A DNA stretch of 64,000 bases, from positions 1,736,001-1,800,000 of the forward strand of contig NZ_CP035491.1 in NCBI RefSeq assembly GCF_004135405.1, read 5' to 3'. The position numbers and the translations under genes were made by a program. Of the stretch, positions 35,662-44,577 are shown piece after piece. The notes beneath the pieces were generated by a model, which was given only the letters and a program-made list of their open reading frames with translations, ran no database searches and was not told the DNA's origin. Positions within the stretch are counted from its first letter, which is position 1. Each line of letters opens with the position of its first letter. Source of the DNA: Agromyces protaetiae. Lineage in GTDB: Bacteria; Actinomycetota; Actinomycetes; Actinomycetales; Microbacteriaceae.

Positions 35662-35964
35662 CTACTCGCCCGAGACGATCGGCAGCCCGCGCTGGTACCA
35701 CTCGATGATGCCGCCCTCGATGTTGACCGCATCGACGCCCTGCGCGGCGAGGAACTCGGTCGCCCGGCCGCTGCGCGCGCCCGACCGGCACAGCACGTAG
35801 ACCGTGCGGTCGTCGGGCACTTCGCCGACCCGCTCGACGAGGTCGCCGAGGGGGATGTGGGCGGCGCCCTCGACGCGGGCCTCGACGACTTCGGCGGGCT
35901 CGCGCACGTCGAGGATGTAGGCGTCGTCGACGGCGTGCACGGCTTCGGGGGTGATGGAATTCAC
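35662..35964 (-). CDS. Single-domain rhodanese
   Basis: 100 residues from a GTG at 35964 with GGAGG six nt upstream (that GGAGG lies inside a GGAGGCATCC word). One rhodanese domain: DAYILDVREPAEVVEARVEGAAHIPLGDL, the catalytic cysteine loop VLCRSGARSGRA, and VDAVNIEGGIIEWYQRGLP. It transfers sulfur from donors such as thiosulfate or persulfides; the physiological acceptor is unknown. Divergent from the large helicase homologue. Confidence 0.9.
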   Translation of the reverse strand: MNSITPEAVHAVDDAYILDVREPAEVVEARVEGAAHIPLGDLVERVGEVPDDRTVYVLCRSGARSGRATEFLAAQGVDAVNIEGGIIEWYQRGLPIVSGE

Positions 35965-36085
35965 GGATGCCTCCAGGGGGATCCCTTCGAGGCTACGCGA
36001 ACCGCGCGTGCGACAGAAACGACGGAAACGCCGCATCGCGGCGCAATTGCGCGGCTTCGGACGAGGGGCAACGTATCCTCTGGGT

Positions 36086-39000
36086 GTGCCGCGGCTGGAT
36101 CGTACCCCTGACGAGGAGGAAATCCTTCCTCCCGAGCGCGATGCCGCCGCCGACGAGATCACCCCGCACAGCATGAACGAGCACCTCACGAGTCCCCACG
36201 GCCTGAGCGTCGCCGACCCTTCGGTCACGACCGGCAACGTCGCAGATCCCGCCCACCGCCGCTGGCTCGCGGAGCTCGCCGACGTGGGCGGCCGGTCGCC
36301 CCTCGTGCGGTTCGTCGACACGCCTCGCACGCGCATCGAGCTCTCGACGACGCATCCGGGCGGCCTGCCGCAGTTCATCACGGGCAAGGCGACCCTCCTC
36401 TCCAACCTCATCCGCGACGACCTCGCGCTCCGCAACGCGAAGCTCGCGGCGAGCGAGATCACGCAGAAGGGCATCGAGCTCCGCGGGGTCCGCGGGATCG
36501 ACTCGGTGCACCTCGCGATCGGGCTCGCGTCGTGGCGGAACGACGGCGACGAGTTCCTCGCGCCCGTGCTCCTCCGTCCGCTCGCGATCCGCCGCTACGG
36601 CCGCGACTTCGAGCTGAAGCTCAAGGGCCAGCCGTTCCTGAACCCCGCGCTCGCACGCGAGTTGCGGGAGCAGTTCCAGATCACGCTCGACGCCGACGCG
36701 TTCGTGTCGCTCGCGATCTCGAACGGCGTGTTCAAGCCGCAACCCGTCATCGACCGGCTGCGCGGGTTGACCACGCATCTGCCGTGGTTCCGCGTCGCGC
36801 CGCGCCTCGTCGTGTCGAGCTTCGCCGAGGTCGGCCCGGCGATGGTGGCGGATGCCACGGGGCTCGACCATCCCGTCATCGACGCCATCGCGGGCAACCC
36901 CACGTCGCAGGCGCGCGTGCGCGCGCACGCCGAACCCGCGGCGATCGTGCCGCCCGACGAGCGGCCGCCGCAGGGCGACCGGCTGCTCCTCGACGCCGAC
37001 CCCGAGCAAGAGCGCGTGGTCGCAGAGGTCGCGGCCGGGGCATCCCTCGTCGTGAAGACCCTGCCGGGGACCGGCGGCACCCAGACGATCGTGAACGCCG
37101 TCGGCGCGCTCGTGCAGCACGACAAGCGCGTGCTCGTCGTGGGCGCGCGCCGCGCGAGCCTCGACGGCATCGCCCACCGGCTGACCCAGGTGGGGCTCGC
37201 GGGCGCCGCGGTGACGGGGGCGAACCTCCGCCGCGACCTCGTGAAGTCGATCACGCGCAACGAGCGCGTCGAGCGTCCGCGGGTCGCCGATGTCGACGAC
37301 GCCCTCGTCCGGCTCCGCAAGGTCCTTCTCGACTACCGCACGTCGCTCACGCGCCGCGACGCCGACCTCGGGGCATCCGTGCTCGACGCACTCGGCGAGC
37401 TGTCGCGGCTCGCCCTCGTGCAGCCCGCTCCGCAGACCACCGCGCGCCTCGACCACGCGTGCCTCGTCCAGATCGCCGCCGACCGGCCCGCCGTCGCACG
37501 CGACCTCGTGCGCGCCGCCGCGCTGGGCGAGTTCAAGTACGGGCCGGGGGACTCGCCCTGGTACGGCGCCCACTTCGACACGGCCGAGCAGTCCGAGGCG
37601 GCGCACGCGCTCGCGAAGCGCTTGCACGAGACGGATGTCCCGCGGCTCGTCGAGCGCGGCCGCACGCTCATCGGGCAGACCCGGCTCCGCCAGTTCGAGT
37701 CGATCGCCGAGCTCGGCGTGTTCCTGCGGCTCCTCCTCGACGTGCGCGACACCCTCGACCGGTTCCGCCCGTCGGTCTACGACCGCCCGCTCGGCGAGCT
37801 CATCTCGGCGACGAGCGCGCGCCGCGACTCGCCCGGCATGTCGGGGCCGAACCGCAGGCGTCTGCGGAAGCTCGCGCTCGAGTACGTGCGCCCCGGGGTG
37901 CACGTGTCCGACCTCAACGCCGCACTCAGGGGCATCCAGCAGCAGCGCACGCTGTGGCAGCGCTATAGCGACGCCGGTGCGACGCCCGGCGTGCCCGTCG
38001 GCCTCGACGACGTGCACGTCGCGTTCCGCACGGTCGCGGCCGACCTCGACGCGCTCGACGGCCCGCTCGGGCTCACGGGCTCTCCGCAGCGGCTCGCGGT
38101 GCGTCCCATCCGCGAACTCGCGGCGATGCTCGGCGGCCTCGCCGCCGACTCCGAGGTGCTGCAGAACCTGCAGGAGCGCACAGCGCTCCTCTCGCGTCTG
38201 CGCGACCTCGGCCTCGACCCGCTCCTCGCCGACCTCACGAGGCGCCACGTGCCCGAGCATCGCGTCGCCGACGAGCTCGAGCTCGCGTGGTGGCAGTCGA
38301 TGCTCGAGGGCGTGCTCGTGGCCGACAAGGCGCTCCTCGGCGCGAACACGCAGGTGCTCGACCGTCTCGAGGCCGACTTCCGCCTCGTCGACGATGCGCA
38401 CGCGTCTGCGGGCGGGCCGCTCCTCGCGTGGAAGCTCGCGGAGGACTGGAAGGTCGCGATCGTCGACCACCCCGAAGAGGCCGCCGAGTTGAAGCGGATG
38501 CTCCGTGGCGAGCGCGTGCGGCCGGGCGACCTGCACCGTGGCGCGCCGCGACTCTTCCGACTGCTCGCTCCCGTGTGGCTCGCCTCGCCCTACGAGGTCG
38601 CCGAGCTCGACGACGACATCCGGTTCGACACCGTGATCCTCGTCGACGCGGGCGCGACGACGATCGCCGAGAACCTCGGCGCCATCCGCCGCGCGAAGCA
38701 GGTCGTCGCCTTCGGCGACCCCGTGACGCAGACGCCGACCCTCTTCGAGACGGGCATCGACGACCCCGACCTGCCCGGCACGCCCGCCCCGCGCAGCGTC
38801 GACGCACTGCACGCCGACTCGGCGCTCGCGCGCCTCGGCGAGCTCCTGCCGACCATGACGCTCACGCACAGCTACCGCGCGGGCGGCGAAGACCTCGCCG
38901 AACTCGTGAATCGCCGCTTCTACGGCGGCCGCATCGACTCGCTGCCGTGGGCCGGGTCGTTCCTCGGGCACGGCAGCCTGCGCCTGCACTACGTCGACGG

Positions 39001-39838
39001 CAACGGCCTGCCCGATCCCGTGACGGGCTCGGTCGAGAGCCTCGACGCCGAGGTCGCGAAGGTCGTCGAGCTCGTCATGGAGCACGCCGTCAAGCGGCCG
39101 CGCGAGTCGCTCATGGTCGTGACCGCGAGCGCCCGGCACGCGGCGCGTGTGCACCAGGCCGTGCTCGCGGCGTTCGGCAAGCGCACCGACCTGTCCGACT
39201 TCATCCTGAAAGACCGGGCCGAGCCGTTCACGGTGCTCACCCTCGAGCAGGCCGTCGCGCAGAGCCGCGACCGCGTCGTGTTCTCGGTCGGCTTCGGCCG
39301 CACGCCCCACGGGCGCCTGCTCACGAACTTCGGCCCGCTCGGCGAGCCCGGCGGCGACCGATTGCTCGCCGTCGGCATGACGCGTGCGCGCCGCTCGATG
39401 GACGTCGTCTCGGCGTTCCGCCCCGAGCACATCGACGCCGAGCGACAGGCGCACGGTGTGCTCGCCCTCGCCCAGGTGCTCTCCCAGACCGAGGAGCGGC
39501 AGGCCGCAGAGGCGGCGACCGACGGGCATGACGCGATGCTCGCCGACCTCGCGAGGCGACTCGAACGCCAGGGCATCCGCGTGCAGCTCGGCTACCGCGG
39601 ACGTCTCGCGCTCGCCGCCGCGTTCGCCGGCAAGGCCGTCGTCGTCGAGACCGACGACTCCCTCCACGGTGAGAGCCTGCGCGAGTCGCTGCGCCTCCGA
39701 CCCGACGTGCTGCGCCGCCTCGGCTGGCACTACCTGCGCGTGCACAGCTTCGAGCTGTTCGGCAACCCCGACGCCGTCGCCGCGCGCGTCGCCGCGCTCC
39801 TCGGCAAGTCCGAGGCGGAGCGCGCAGCCGCCTCATGA
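36086..39838 (+). CDS. Catalytically degenerate SF1 helicase-nuclease homologue (DUF4011-like)
   Basis: 1,250 residues from a GTG at 36086, six nt after the -10 box TATCCT (36074-36079). The layout follows the DUF4011/AAA_11-AAA_12 helicases: N-terminal DUF4011-like domain (~50-240), helicase core, and a C-terminal PD-(D/E)XK-type domain (~1165-1245). Yet the P-loop reads TLPGTGGTQT (about 326-335), where the usual lysine of GPPGTGKSQT is gone; the usual FDEASQ Walker B reads ILVDAGATT (about 850); motif III is GDPVTQTP; the nuclease part reads RLALAAAFAGKAVVVETDD where the first acidic residue is expected. LTHSYRAGGEDLAELVNRRFYGG and GMTRARR are kept. It is therefore likely an ATPase- and nuclease-dead scaffold, or uses other residues. 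The next gene overlaps it. Confidence 0.82.
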   Translation: MPRLDRTPDEEEILPPERDAAADEITPHSMNEHLTSPHGLSVADPSVTTGNVADPAHRRWLAELADVGGRSPLVRFVDTPRTRIELSTTHPGGLPQFITGKATLLSNLIRDDLALRNAKLAASEITQKGIELRGVRGIDSVHLAIGLASWRNDGDEFLAPVLLRPLAIRRYGRDFELKLKGQPFLNPALARELREQFQITLDADAFVSLAISNGVFKPQPVIDRLRGLTTHLPWFRVAPRLVVSSFAEVGPAMVADATGLDHPVIDAIAGNPTSQARVRAHAEPAAIVPPDERPPQGDRLLLDADPEQERVVAEVAAGASLVVKTLPGTGGTQTIVNAVGALVQHDKRVLVVGARRASLDGIAHRLTQVGLAGAAVTGANLRRDLVKSITRNERVERPRVADVDDALVRLRKVLLDYRTSLTRRDADLGASVLDALGELSRLALVQPAPQTTARLDHACLVQIAADRPAVARDLVRAAALGEFKYGPGDSPWYGAHFDTAEQSEAAHALAKRLHETDVPRLVERGRTLIGQTRLRQFESIAELGVFLRLLLDVRDTLDRFRPSVYDRPLGELISATSARRDSPGMSGPNRRRLRKLALEYVRPGVHVSDLNAALRGIQQQRTLWQRYSDAGATPGVPVGLDDVHVAFRTVAADLDALDGPLGLTGSPQRLAVRPIRELAAMLGGLAADSEVLQNLQERTALLSRLRDLGLDPLLADLTRRHVPEHRVADELELAWWQSMLEGVLVADKALLGANTQVLDRLEADFRLVDDAHASAGGPLLAWKLAEDWKVAIVDHPEEAAELKRMLRGERVRPGDLHRGAPRLFRLLAPVWLASPYEVAELDDDIRFDTVILVDAGATTIAENLGAIRRAKQVVAFGDPVTQTPTLFETGIDDPDLPGTPAPRSVDALHADSALARLGELLPTMTLTHSYRAGGEDLAELVNRRFYGGRIDSLPWAGSFLGHGSLRLHYVDGNGLPDPVTGSVESLDAEVAKVVELVMEHAVKRPRESLMVVTASARHAARVHQAVLAAFGKRTDLSDFILKDRAEPFTVLTLEQAVAQSRDRVVFSVGFGRTPHGRLLTNFGPLGEPGGDRLLAVGMTRARRSMDVVSAFRPEHIDAERQAHGVLALAQVLSQTEERQAAEAATDGHDAMLADLARRLERQGIRVQLGYRGRLALAAAFAGKAVVVETDDSLHGESLRESLRLRPDVLRRLGWHYLRVHSFELFGNPDAVAARVAALLGKSEAERAAAS

Positions 39839-40152
39839 GCGACGGTCGCGAGGGCGGCGCTTCCGACGCACCGGATGTCTCGAGCTCGGCGGCTGATTCG
39901 GGCGCGCCGGATGCCTCGTCGCCGACGCCGTCCGACGCGCCCGCCGGCGGCTCCGCCGCCCGTCCGCGCCAGCGCGTCGAGCGCGCCTCCGGCGGCTCGC
40001 GCCGCGCGCGCCTGACTCCCGCACCCGGAACCGACCCGTCGCCCGAGGCGGCAGTGCCGGGAGCGCACGAGCCCGACGCCCCTGCGAAACGCGTGCGGGG
40101 GACATCCGCCGACGACGACCGCATCACGCGCGAGCGCCCGCCGCACTGGTAG
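39835..40152 (+). CDS. Small disordered protein coupled to the helicase homologue
   Basis: 105 residues; its ATG overlaps the helicase stop (ATGA), so translation is coupled. The first half is low-complexity Asp/Ser/Ala/Pro-rich (APDVSSSAADSGAPDASS), containing two GGATGYCYCG words; then a basic stretch ARPRQRVERASGGSRRARL; the C-terminus DDDRITRERPPHW is compact and looks conserved. No fold is apparent. The coupling suggests it binds or stabilises the helicase homologue. Confidence 0.7.
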   Translation: MSDGREGGASDAPDVSSSAADSGAPDASSPTPSDAPAGGSAARPRQRVERASGGSRRARLTPAPGTDPSPEAAVPGAHEPDAPAKRVRGTSADDDRITRERPPHW

Positions 40153-40200
40153 CCCACCCGCAGCCTCGGCTCATTCCGCACTCGCTCGTGCGCACGCGAA

Positions 40201-40230
40201 AGGGTCCCGCGCCGATCGGCGCGGGACCCT
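40201..40230. terminator. Strong bidirectional terminator
   Basis: A 13-bp perfect stem, AGGGTCCCGCGCC with GGCGCGGGACCCT, around a GATC loop, lies between the convergent small protein gene and mscL. Confidence 0.85.
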
Positions 40231-40247
40231 CGAATCGTGCGGGCGCG

Positions 40248-40685
40248 TTACTCGGAGTGCTTGCCCGATGCGGTGTTGTTCGCCGCGAGGAGGTCGCGGA
40301 TCTGCGCGAGGAGCGCGAGCTCATCTTCGGGCTCTTCGGCCGTGGCGGGCTCGCCGGCCTTGCGCTTGGCTTCGGTGCGCTCCTTGAGCGTGTTCATCGG
40401 GAGGACGAACACGAAGTACACGACGAGCGCGACGACGAGGAAGCTGATGATCGCACCGATGATCGCGCCGAACGCGAGCTTCGACTCGCCGCCGTCGACG
40501 GTCGGGATGGCCACGATGAAGGCCGTGTCGAGGCTGTCGGCCCGGAAGATCGCGCCGATGAGCGGGTTGATCAGATTGGTGACGATCGAGTTCACCACCG
40601 CGGTGAACGCCGCACCGATGACGACCGCGACGGCCAGTTCGATGACGTTGCCCCGAAGGATGAACTCCTTGAACCCCTTGAACAC
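40248..40685 (-). CDS. mscL: Large-conductance mechanosensitive channel
   Basis: 145 residues from GTG 40685 (ribosome site GGGGGG). The N-terminal FKGFKEFILRGNVIELAVAV, first membrane helix with the AVAVVIGAAFTAVV pore-lining pattern and NLINPLIGAIF are diagnostic for MscL; the second helix is AIIGAIISFLVVALVVYFVFV, followed by MNTLKERTEAKR and a C-terminal helix EPEDELALLAQIRDLLAAN. It forms a pentameric pore that opens under osmotic downshock. Confidence 0.96.
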   Translation of the reverse strand: MFKGFKEFILRGNVIELAVAVVIGAAFTAVVNSIVTNLINPLIGAIFRADSLDTAFIVAIPTVDGGESKLAFGAIIGAIISFLVVALVVYFVFVLPMNTLKERTEAKRKAGEPATAEEPEDELALLAQIRDLLAANNTASGKHSE

Positions 40686-40723
40686 GTAGGTCCCCCCGAA
40701 TTTCTGCTGTGGTTGGGAAATGA

Positions 40724-41044
40724 CTAAGCCACGTTAGCGGACGACGACCCCGTCGAAGAGGAGCCGCTTCCGTTTGTGGACGACGAACCCGACGACGACG
40801 ACCCCGAGGCATCCGACCCGCCCTTCGAGCCCGAGCCCGAGGCATCCGACCCGCCCTTCGACCCGCCCGACCGCGAGTCGGTGCGGTAGAAGCCCGACCC
40901 GTTGAACGTCACGCCGATGGTATTGAAGAGCTTGCGCAGCTTGCCGCCGCACACCTCGCACGTCGTGAGCGCGTCGTCGCTGAAGGCCTGGTGGATGTCG
41001 AAGGCGTTGCCGCACTCGGTGCAGCGGTACGAGTAGGTGGGCAT
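40724..41044 (-). CDS. FmdB-family zinc-ribbon protein with Ser/Gly-rich tail
   Basis: 106 residues. The first ~45 form the FmdB zinc ribbon: MPTYSYRCTECG, then CEVCGGKLRKLFN, with four cysteines. From about 60 on, the protein is a low-complexity tail of Gly/Ser/Asp (SKGGSDASGSGSKGGSDASG, then SSSSGSSSTNGSG), two units of which are encoded by GAGGCATCC words. FmdB proteins are regarded as putative regulators, without firm function. GGGAG precedes the ATG. It is followed on the same strand by mscL. Confidence 0.88.
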   Translation of the reverse strand: MPTYSYRCTECGNAFDIHQAFSDDALTTCEVCGGKLRKLFNTIGVTFNGSGFYRTDSRSGGSKGGSDASGSGSKGGSDASGSSSSGSSSTNGSGSSSTGSSSANVA

Positions 41045-41081
41045 GGGATCTCCCGGTCGGGCGCCCTGCGGCGGGCTGAAG

Positions 41082-41660
41082 TCAGAACGCGATGATGCGC
41101 GTCGGGGTGACGACGCCGTTCACCGGCTGGTCGTGCACCTCGCGGGGCACTGAGTCGAGGACCTCGTGGTCGAAGACGACGGCGTACACCGGAGGACATT
41201 TTCCCATCGAACCGAGGGTCTTGTCGAAATAGCCCCGTCCCCAGCCGAGGCGCATGCCCGTCGCGTCGATCGCGGCAGCCGGCACGAGGATGAGGTCGAC
41301 GTCGTTGATCGCCATGGGGCCGAGCAGTTCCCCCTCGGCCTCGGGGACCCCCGTCGGCCCGAGTCGCTCGGTCTGCTCCTCGCCGACGGTCCAGTCGAGG
41401 AGGCCGTCGTCGCGCGAGATGGGGAAGAGCACGCGGATGCCTCGGGCCTCGGCCCAGTTCACGAACGGGCGTGTGTTGGGCTCGGTCGGGGTGGAGAGGT
41501 ACGCCGAGAGCGACTCGGCGCCCGTCGAGCCGACGAGCTCTTCGAGACGCGCGGTGATGCCCTCGGTCGCGAGTTCGCGTTCATGGCCGGGCATGTTCTG
41601 TCGACGCTCGCGCAACTCGGCGCGGAGGATGCGCTTCCTGATGCTCGGGTCGTCGGGCAT
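41082..41660 (-). CDS. 5-formyltetrahydrofolate cyclo-ligase
   Basis: 192 residues from the second in-frame ATG (41660), because the -10 box TAGGAT (minus strand, 41673-41668) overlaps the first ATG and would leave it outside the transcript. The family motif is present: ATGMRLGWGRGYFDKTL, with KRILRAELRERRQNM at the N-terminus and ILVPAAAID before it. The enzyme converts 5-formyl-THF to methenyl-THF using ATP. It is divergent from galU, an arrangement common in actinobacteria. Confidence 0.93.
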   Translation of the reverse strand: MPDDPSIRKRILRAELRERRQNMPGHERELATEGITARLEELVGSTGAESLSAYLSTPTEPNTRPFVNWAEARGIRVLFPISRDDGLLDWTVGEEQTERLGPTGVPEAEGELLGPMAINDVDLILVPAAAIDATGMRLGWGRGYFDKTLGSMGKCPPVYAVVFDHEVLDSVPREVHDQPVNGVVTPTRIIAF

Positions 41661-41713
41661 GGCACTCATCCTAGGGGCGCACCCGGCCGACGCGCCCCGC
41701 TACGATCGAGCGC

Positions 41714-42616
41714 ATGACCTCTCGGATCACGAAAGCCGTCATTCCCGCCGCCGGACTCGGAACGCGGTTCCTCCCCGCGACCAAGGCCATGCCGAAGGAG
41801 ATGCTGCCCGTCGTCGACAAGCCGGCCATCCAGTACGTCGTCGAAGAAGCGGTCGCAGCGGGCCTCGACGACGTCCTCATGATCATCGGGCGCAACAAGA
41901 ACGCCCTCGCGAACCACTTCGACCGTGTCACCGAGCTCGAGCAGACCCTCGAGAGCAAGGGCGACGCGGGCAAGCTCGAGCGCGTCAAGGAGTCGAGCGC
42001 CCTCGCCGACGTGCACTTCGTGCGGCAGGGCGACCCCAAGGGGCTCGGGCACGCGGTGCTGCGGGCACGCAAGCACGTGGGCGACCAGTCGTTCGCCGTG
42101 CTCCTCGGCGACGACCTCATCGACTCCCGCGACGTGCTGCTCACGCGCATGCTCGAAGAGCACGAGAAGCGGGATGCCACGGTCATCGCCCTCCTCGAGG
42201 TCGACCCCGAGCAGATCCACCTCTACGGCGCCGCCGCGGTCGAGCCGACCGACGACCCCGACGTCGTGCGGGTGACGGGTCTCGTCGAGAAGCCGGCGCG
42301 CGAGGTCGCCCCGTCGAACTACGCGGTCATCGGCCGGTACGTGCTGAAGCCCGAGGTCTTCGACATCCTCGAGCACACCGAGCCCGGCAAGGGCGGCGAG
42401 ATCCAGTTGACCGACGCGCTCATGGAGATGGCAGAAGACGTCGAGGGCACGGGCGGCGTGTACGGCGTCGTATTCCGCGGCCGACGTTACGACACGGGCG
42501 ACAAGCTCGACTACATCAAAGCCGTCGTGCAGATCGCAGCCGACCGCGACGACCTCGGGCCCGACTTGCGCGAGTGGCTGGGCGGGTTCGTGGCGCGCGG
42601 CGCCGACTCGCGCTGA
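41714..42616 (+). CDS. galU: UTP-glucose-1-phosphate uridylyltransferase
   Basis: 300 residues. The nucleotidyltransferase signature is AAGLGTRFLPATKAMPKEML (first part of the active site), followed by DKPAIQYVVEEAVAAGLDD; VLLGDDLIDS holds the metal-binding Asp, and LVEKPAREVAPSNYAVIGRYVL the sugar-binding Lys/Glu. It makes UDP-glucose for wall polymers and glycolipids. TACGAT at 41701-41706 lies seven nt before the ATG, a leaderless start. It heads a same-strand series with the acetyltransferase and the SepX-like gene, although each has its own -10 box. Confidence 0.96.
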   Translation: MTSRITKAVIPAAGLGTRFLPATKAMPKEMLPVVDKPAIQYVVEEAVAAGLDDVLMIIGRNKNALANHFDRVTELEQTLESKGDAGKLERVKESSALADVHFVRQGDPKGLGHAVLRARKHVGDQSFAVLLGDDLIDSRDVLLTRMLEEHEKRDATVIALLEVDPEQIHLYGAAAVEPTDDPDVVRVTGLVEKPAREVAPSNYAVIGRYVLKPEVFDILEHTEPGKGGEIQLTDALMEMAEDVEGTGGVYGVVFRGRRYDTGDKLDYIKAVVQIAADRDDLGPDLREWLGGFVARGADSR

Positions 42617-42661
42617 GCCGAGTGCTCCCGAGAACGCCCGTCCGCCCGGTACCCTCTCACC

Positions 42662-43324
42662 ATGCCCGCCGCAGCCCTGCCGACCCTCGCCGACGGAGAC
42701 GTCGTGCTGCGGCCCATCCGGGCGAAAGACGCGAAGCCGCTCGAGCGGTCGCTCCTCGACAACCGCGGGTGGCTCCGTCCGTGGGAGGCGACGTATCCGG
42801 GCAGCGGGTCGATCATCGACACGCGCGCGAGCATCCGCAGCCTTCTCGCGCACGCGCGCGACGGGCACGGCCTGCCGTTCGTCGTCGAGTCGGGCGGGCG
42901 GCTCGTGGGGCAGCTGAACGTCTCGTCGATCACGTACGGCTCGCTGTCGTCGGCGTCGATCGGGTATTGGGTCTCGCAGGAGGTCGCGGGGCGCGGTATC
43001 ACGCCGACGGCAGTCGCGCTCGCGACCGACTACTGCTTCCGGGTGCTGCGGCTGCACCGCATCGAGATCTGCATCCGCCCCGAGAACGGGCCCTCGCTGC
43101 GGGTGGTCGAGAAGCTCGGGTTCCGCTACGAGGGGCTCCGGCGCCGGTTCATCCACATCGACGGCGACTGGCGCGACCACTTCTCGTTCGCCCTCGTCGC
43201 CGAGGAGGTGCCGCAGGGCGTGCTCGAGCGGTGGCGTTCGGGCCGCGTCGACGAACGCGTCGCGCACGTCTCGCCCGACGACCGGGCGGCGTCGGCGCAT
43301 CCGCTGCGTCCGCTCGAGCGCTGA
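42662..43324 (+). CDS. GNAT-family N-acetyltransferase (RimJ-like)
   Basis: 220 residues. GNAT features: LRPIRAKDAKPLERSLL, LVGQLNVSSITYGSLSSASIGYWV, and the acetyl-CoA loop with VAGRGITPTAVALATDYCF; then LHRIEICIRPENGPSLRVVEKLGFRYEGLRRRFI, the typical C-terminal half of RimJ/RimL enzymes that acetylate protein N-termini or amino acids. TACCCT at 42650-42655 is six nt before the ATG. It lies between galU and the SepX-like gene, a conserved actinobacterial neighbourhood. Confidence 0.92.
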   Translation: MPAAALPTLADGDVVLRPIRAKDAKPLERSLLDNRGWLRPWEATYPGSGSIIDTRASIRSLLAHARDGHGLPFVVESGGRLVGQLNVSSITYGSLSSASIGYWVSQEVAGRGITPTAVALATDYCFRVLRLHRIEICIRPENGPSLRVVEKLGFRYEGLRRRFIHIDGDWRDHFSFALVAEEVPQGVLERWRSGRVDERVAHVSPDDRAASAHPLRPLER

Positions 43325-43406
43325 CGACAGCGCGGATCGACTCCCGATCGCTGACATGCCGACACACGATTGGGGTCGTGACGCGCTCGTGACCTAGCGT
43401 GGTCGC

Positions 43407-44438
43407 ATGGACGCGATCGGTGGGGGCGTGCTCGTGGCGGTGGCCGCAGCACTCTGGATCGCGTACCTCCTGCCGACCTGGCTCCGCCGGCGGCAGTACC
43501 TCGACACCGAGCGCAACGCCGTGCGGCTCCAGCAGACGCTCCGCATCCTCGCCGAGACGGCCGAGACGCCCGAGACGGTGCGCGTGGCTGCGACGGCGCG
43601 CGAGGTCGCCGCGCAGCAGCGCATCCTCGCGGAGCGCGAGGAGACGGCCCGGCTCGCGGCCGAGACGGCCGAGCAGCTCGCGATCGCCGAGCGGATCGCG
43701 GCAGAAGAGGCGGCGGCCGCGGCGCGCGCACGCGCGGCGCAGGCGCAGGCGCTCGCGACCCAGCCGATCACGGTCGTGGCGGATGCCCCGGCGCCGGCGT
43801 TCGAGGCATCCGGTGCTGCCGCGCGTACCGCGCGCCGGTCGGTGCGGCGTCGTCGGGTCTTGTGCTCGTTCGTGCTCCTCGTGTCGTTCGTCCTCGCCGT
43901 GGCAGGGGTCATCGGGCTCGCATCCGGTTGGAGTCCGCTCGTCGCCGCTGCGGGCGGTGTCGGCGTGGTCGCGGCGTTCACGGCGCTCGTCGTGCTCGCT
44001 CGTCGCATGCCGGCCGCTGCGGGCGCGCCGACGGTCGTCGCACGGCCCGACGTCGACGTCGAGGCATTCGAGCCGGTCGAGGTCGAGGCCGAAGCCGCCG
44101 AGGCGTCCGAGCACGGGTGGACGCCGCAGCCGTTGCCGAAGCCGCTGCATCTCTCGCGGGGCACGATCGCGGCCGCGGCGATGGCGTCGGTCGAGGCGGC
44201 CGAGCAGCTTCGCCGGGCCGCCGTCGAGGCCGAACTCGCCGAACGCGCCGCGCGCATCGCACCGCCTGTCCCTCGGATCGCGCCGAAGCCGGTCGACGAG
44301 CCGGTCGCGTCGGCCGACCCGGCTGCGTCCATGCCCGTCGAGGCCGACCGCTACGCCGCCATGGGCGTCGTCGGCGACACCGCGCCCGGCTTCGACAGCC
44401 TCGACGCCGTGCTGCGTCGTCGTCGCCAGTCGGCGTGA
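43407..44438 (+). CDS. SepX/GlpR-like divisome membrane protein
   Basis: 343 residues. An N-terminal membrane helix (GVLVAVAAALWIAYLLPTWL) is followed at once by RRRQYLDTERNAVRLQQTLRIL, the hallmark of the SepX/GlpR family, then a long Ala/Glu-rich coiled coil (about 55-115), an RRSVRRRR patch, two further membrane helices (about 150-195), and a proline/alanine-rich cytoplasmic tail. In other actinobacteria SepX/GlpR works with the MoeA-like Glp at the division septum; here no glp gene lies between galU and this gene. TAGCGT (43395-43400) is six nt before the ATG. Confidence 0.83.
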   Translation: MDAIGGGVLVAVAAALWIAYLLPTWLRRRQYLDTERNAVRLQQTLRILAETAETPETVRVAATAREVAAQQRILAEREETARLAAETAEQLAIAERIAAEEAAAAARARAAQAQALATQPITVVADAPAPAFEASGAAARTARRSVRRRRVLCSFVLLVSFVLAVAGVIGLASGWSPLVAAAGGVGVVAAFTALVVLARRMPAAAGAPTVVARPDVDVEAFEPVEVEAEAAEASEHGWTPQPLPKPLHLSRGTIAAAAMASVEAAEQLRRAAVEAELAERAARIAPPVPRIAPKPVDEPVASADPAASMPVEADRYAAMGVVGDTAPGFDSLDAVLRRRRQSA

Positions 44439-44500
44439 TCGCCGTTCGGGCCAAGTGGTCAAAACCACCCTGCGAGGGGTGATAGAGTCGTTCACGGCTC

Positions 44501-44573
44501 GGGCCCATGGCGCAGTTGGTAGCGCGTCTCGTTCGCAATGAGAAGGTCGGGGGTTCGAATCCCCCTGGGTCCA
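44501..44573 (+). tRNA. tRNA-Ala (anticodon CGC)
   Basis: Acceptor GGGCCCA pairs with TGGGTCC; D-arm GGCGCAGTTGGTAGCGC; anticodon loop TTCGCAA with CGC, reading GCG, the favoured Ala codon in this GC-rich genome; T-arm GGTTCGAATCC. CCA is not encoded. An IS481-type end begins five nt after the tRNA. Confidence 0.95.
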
Positions 44574-44577
44574 CCCG

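Noticed and set aside
35993-39745. A 1,250-codon open frame antisense to the helicase homologue
   Set aside because: In DNA of this GC content the antisense frame of a real gene stays open by chance; the product is an Arg/Glu/Val-rich string without recognisable domains.
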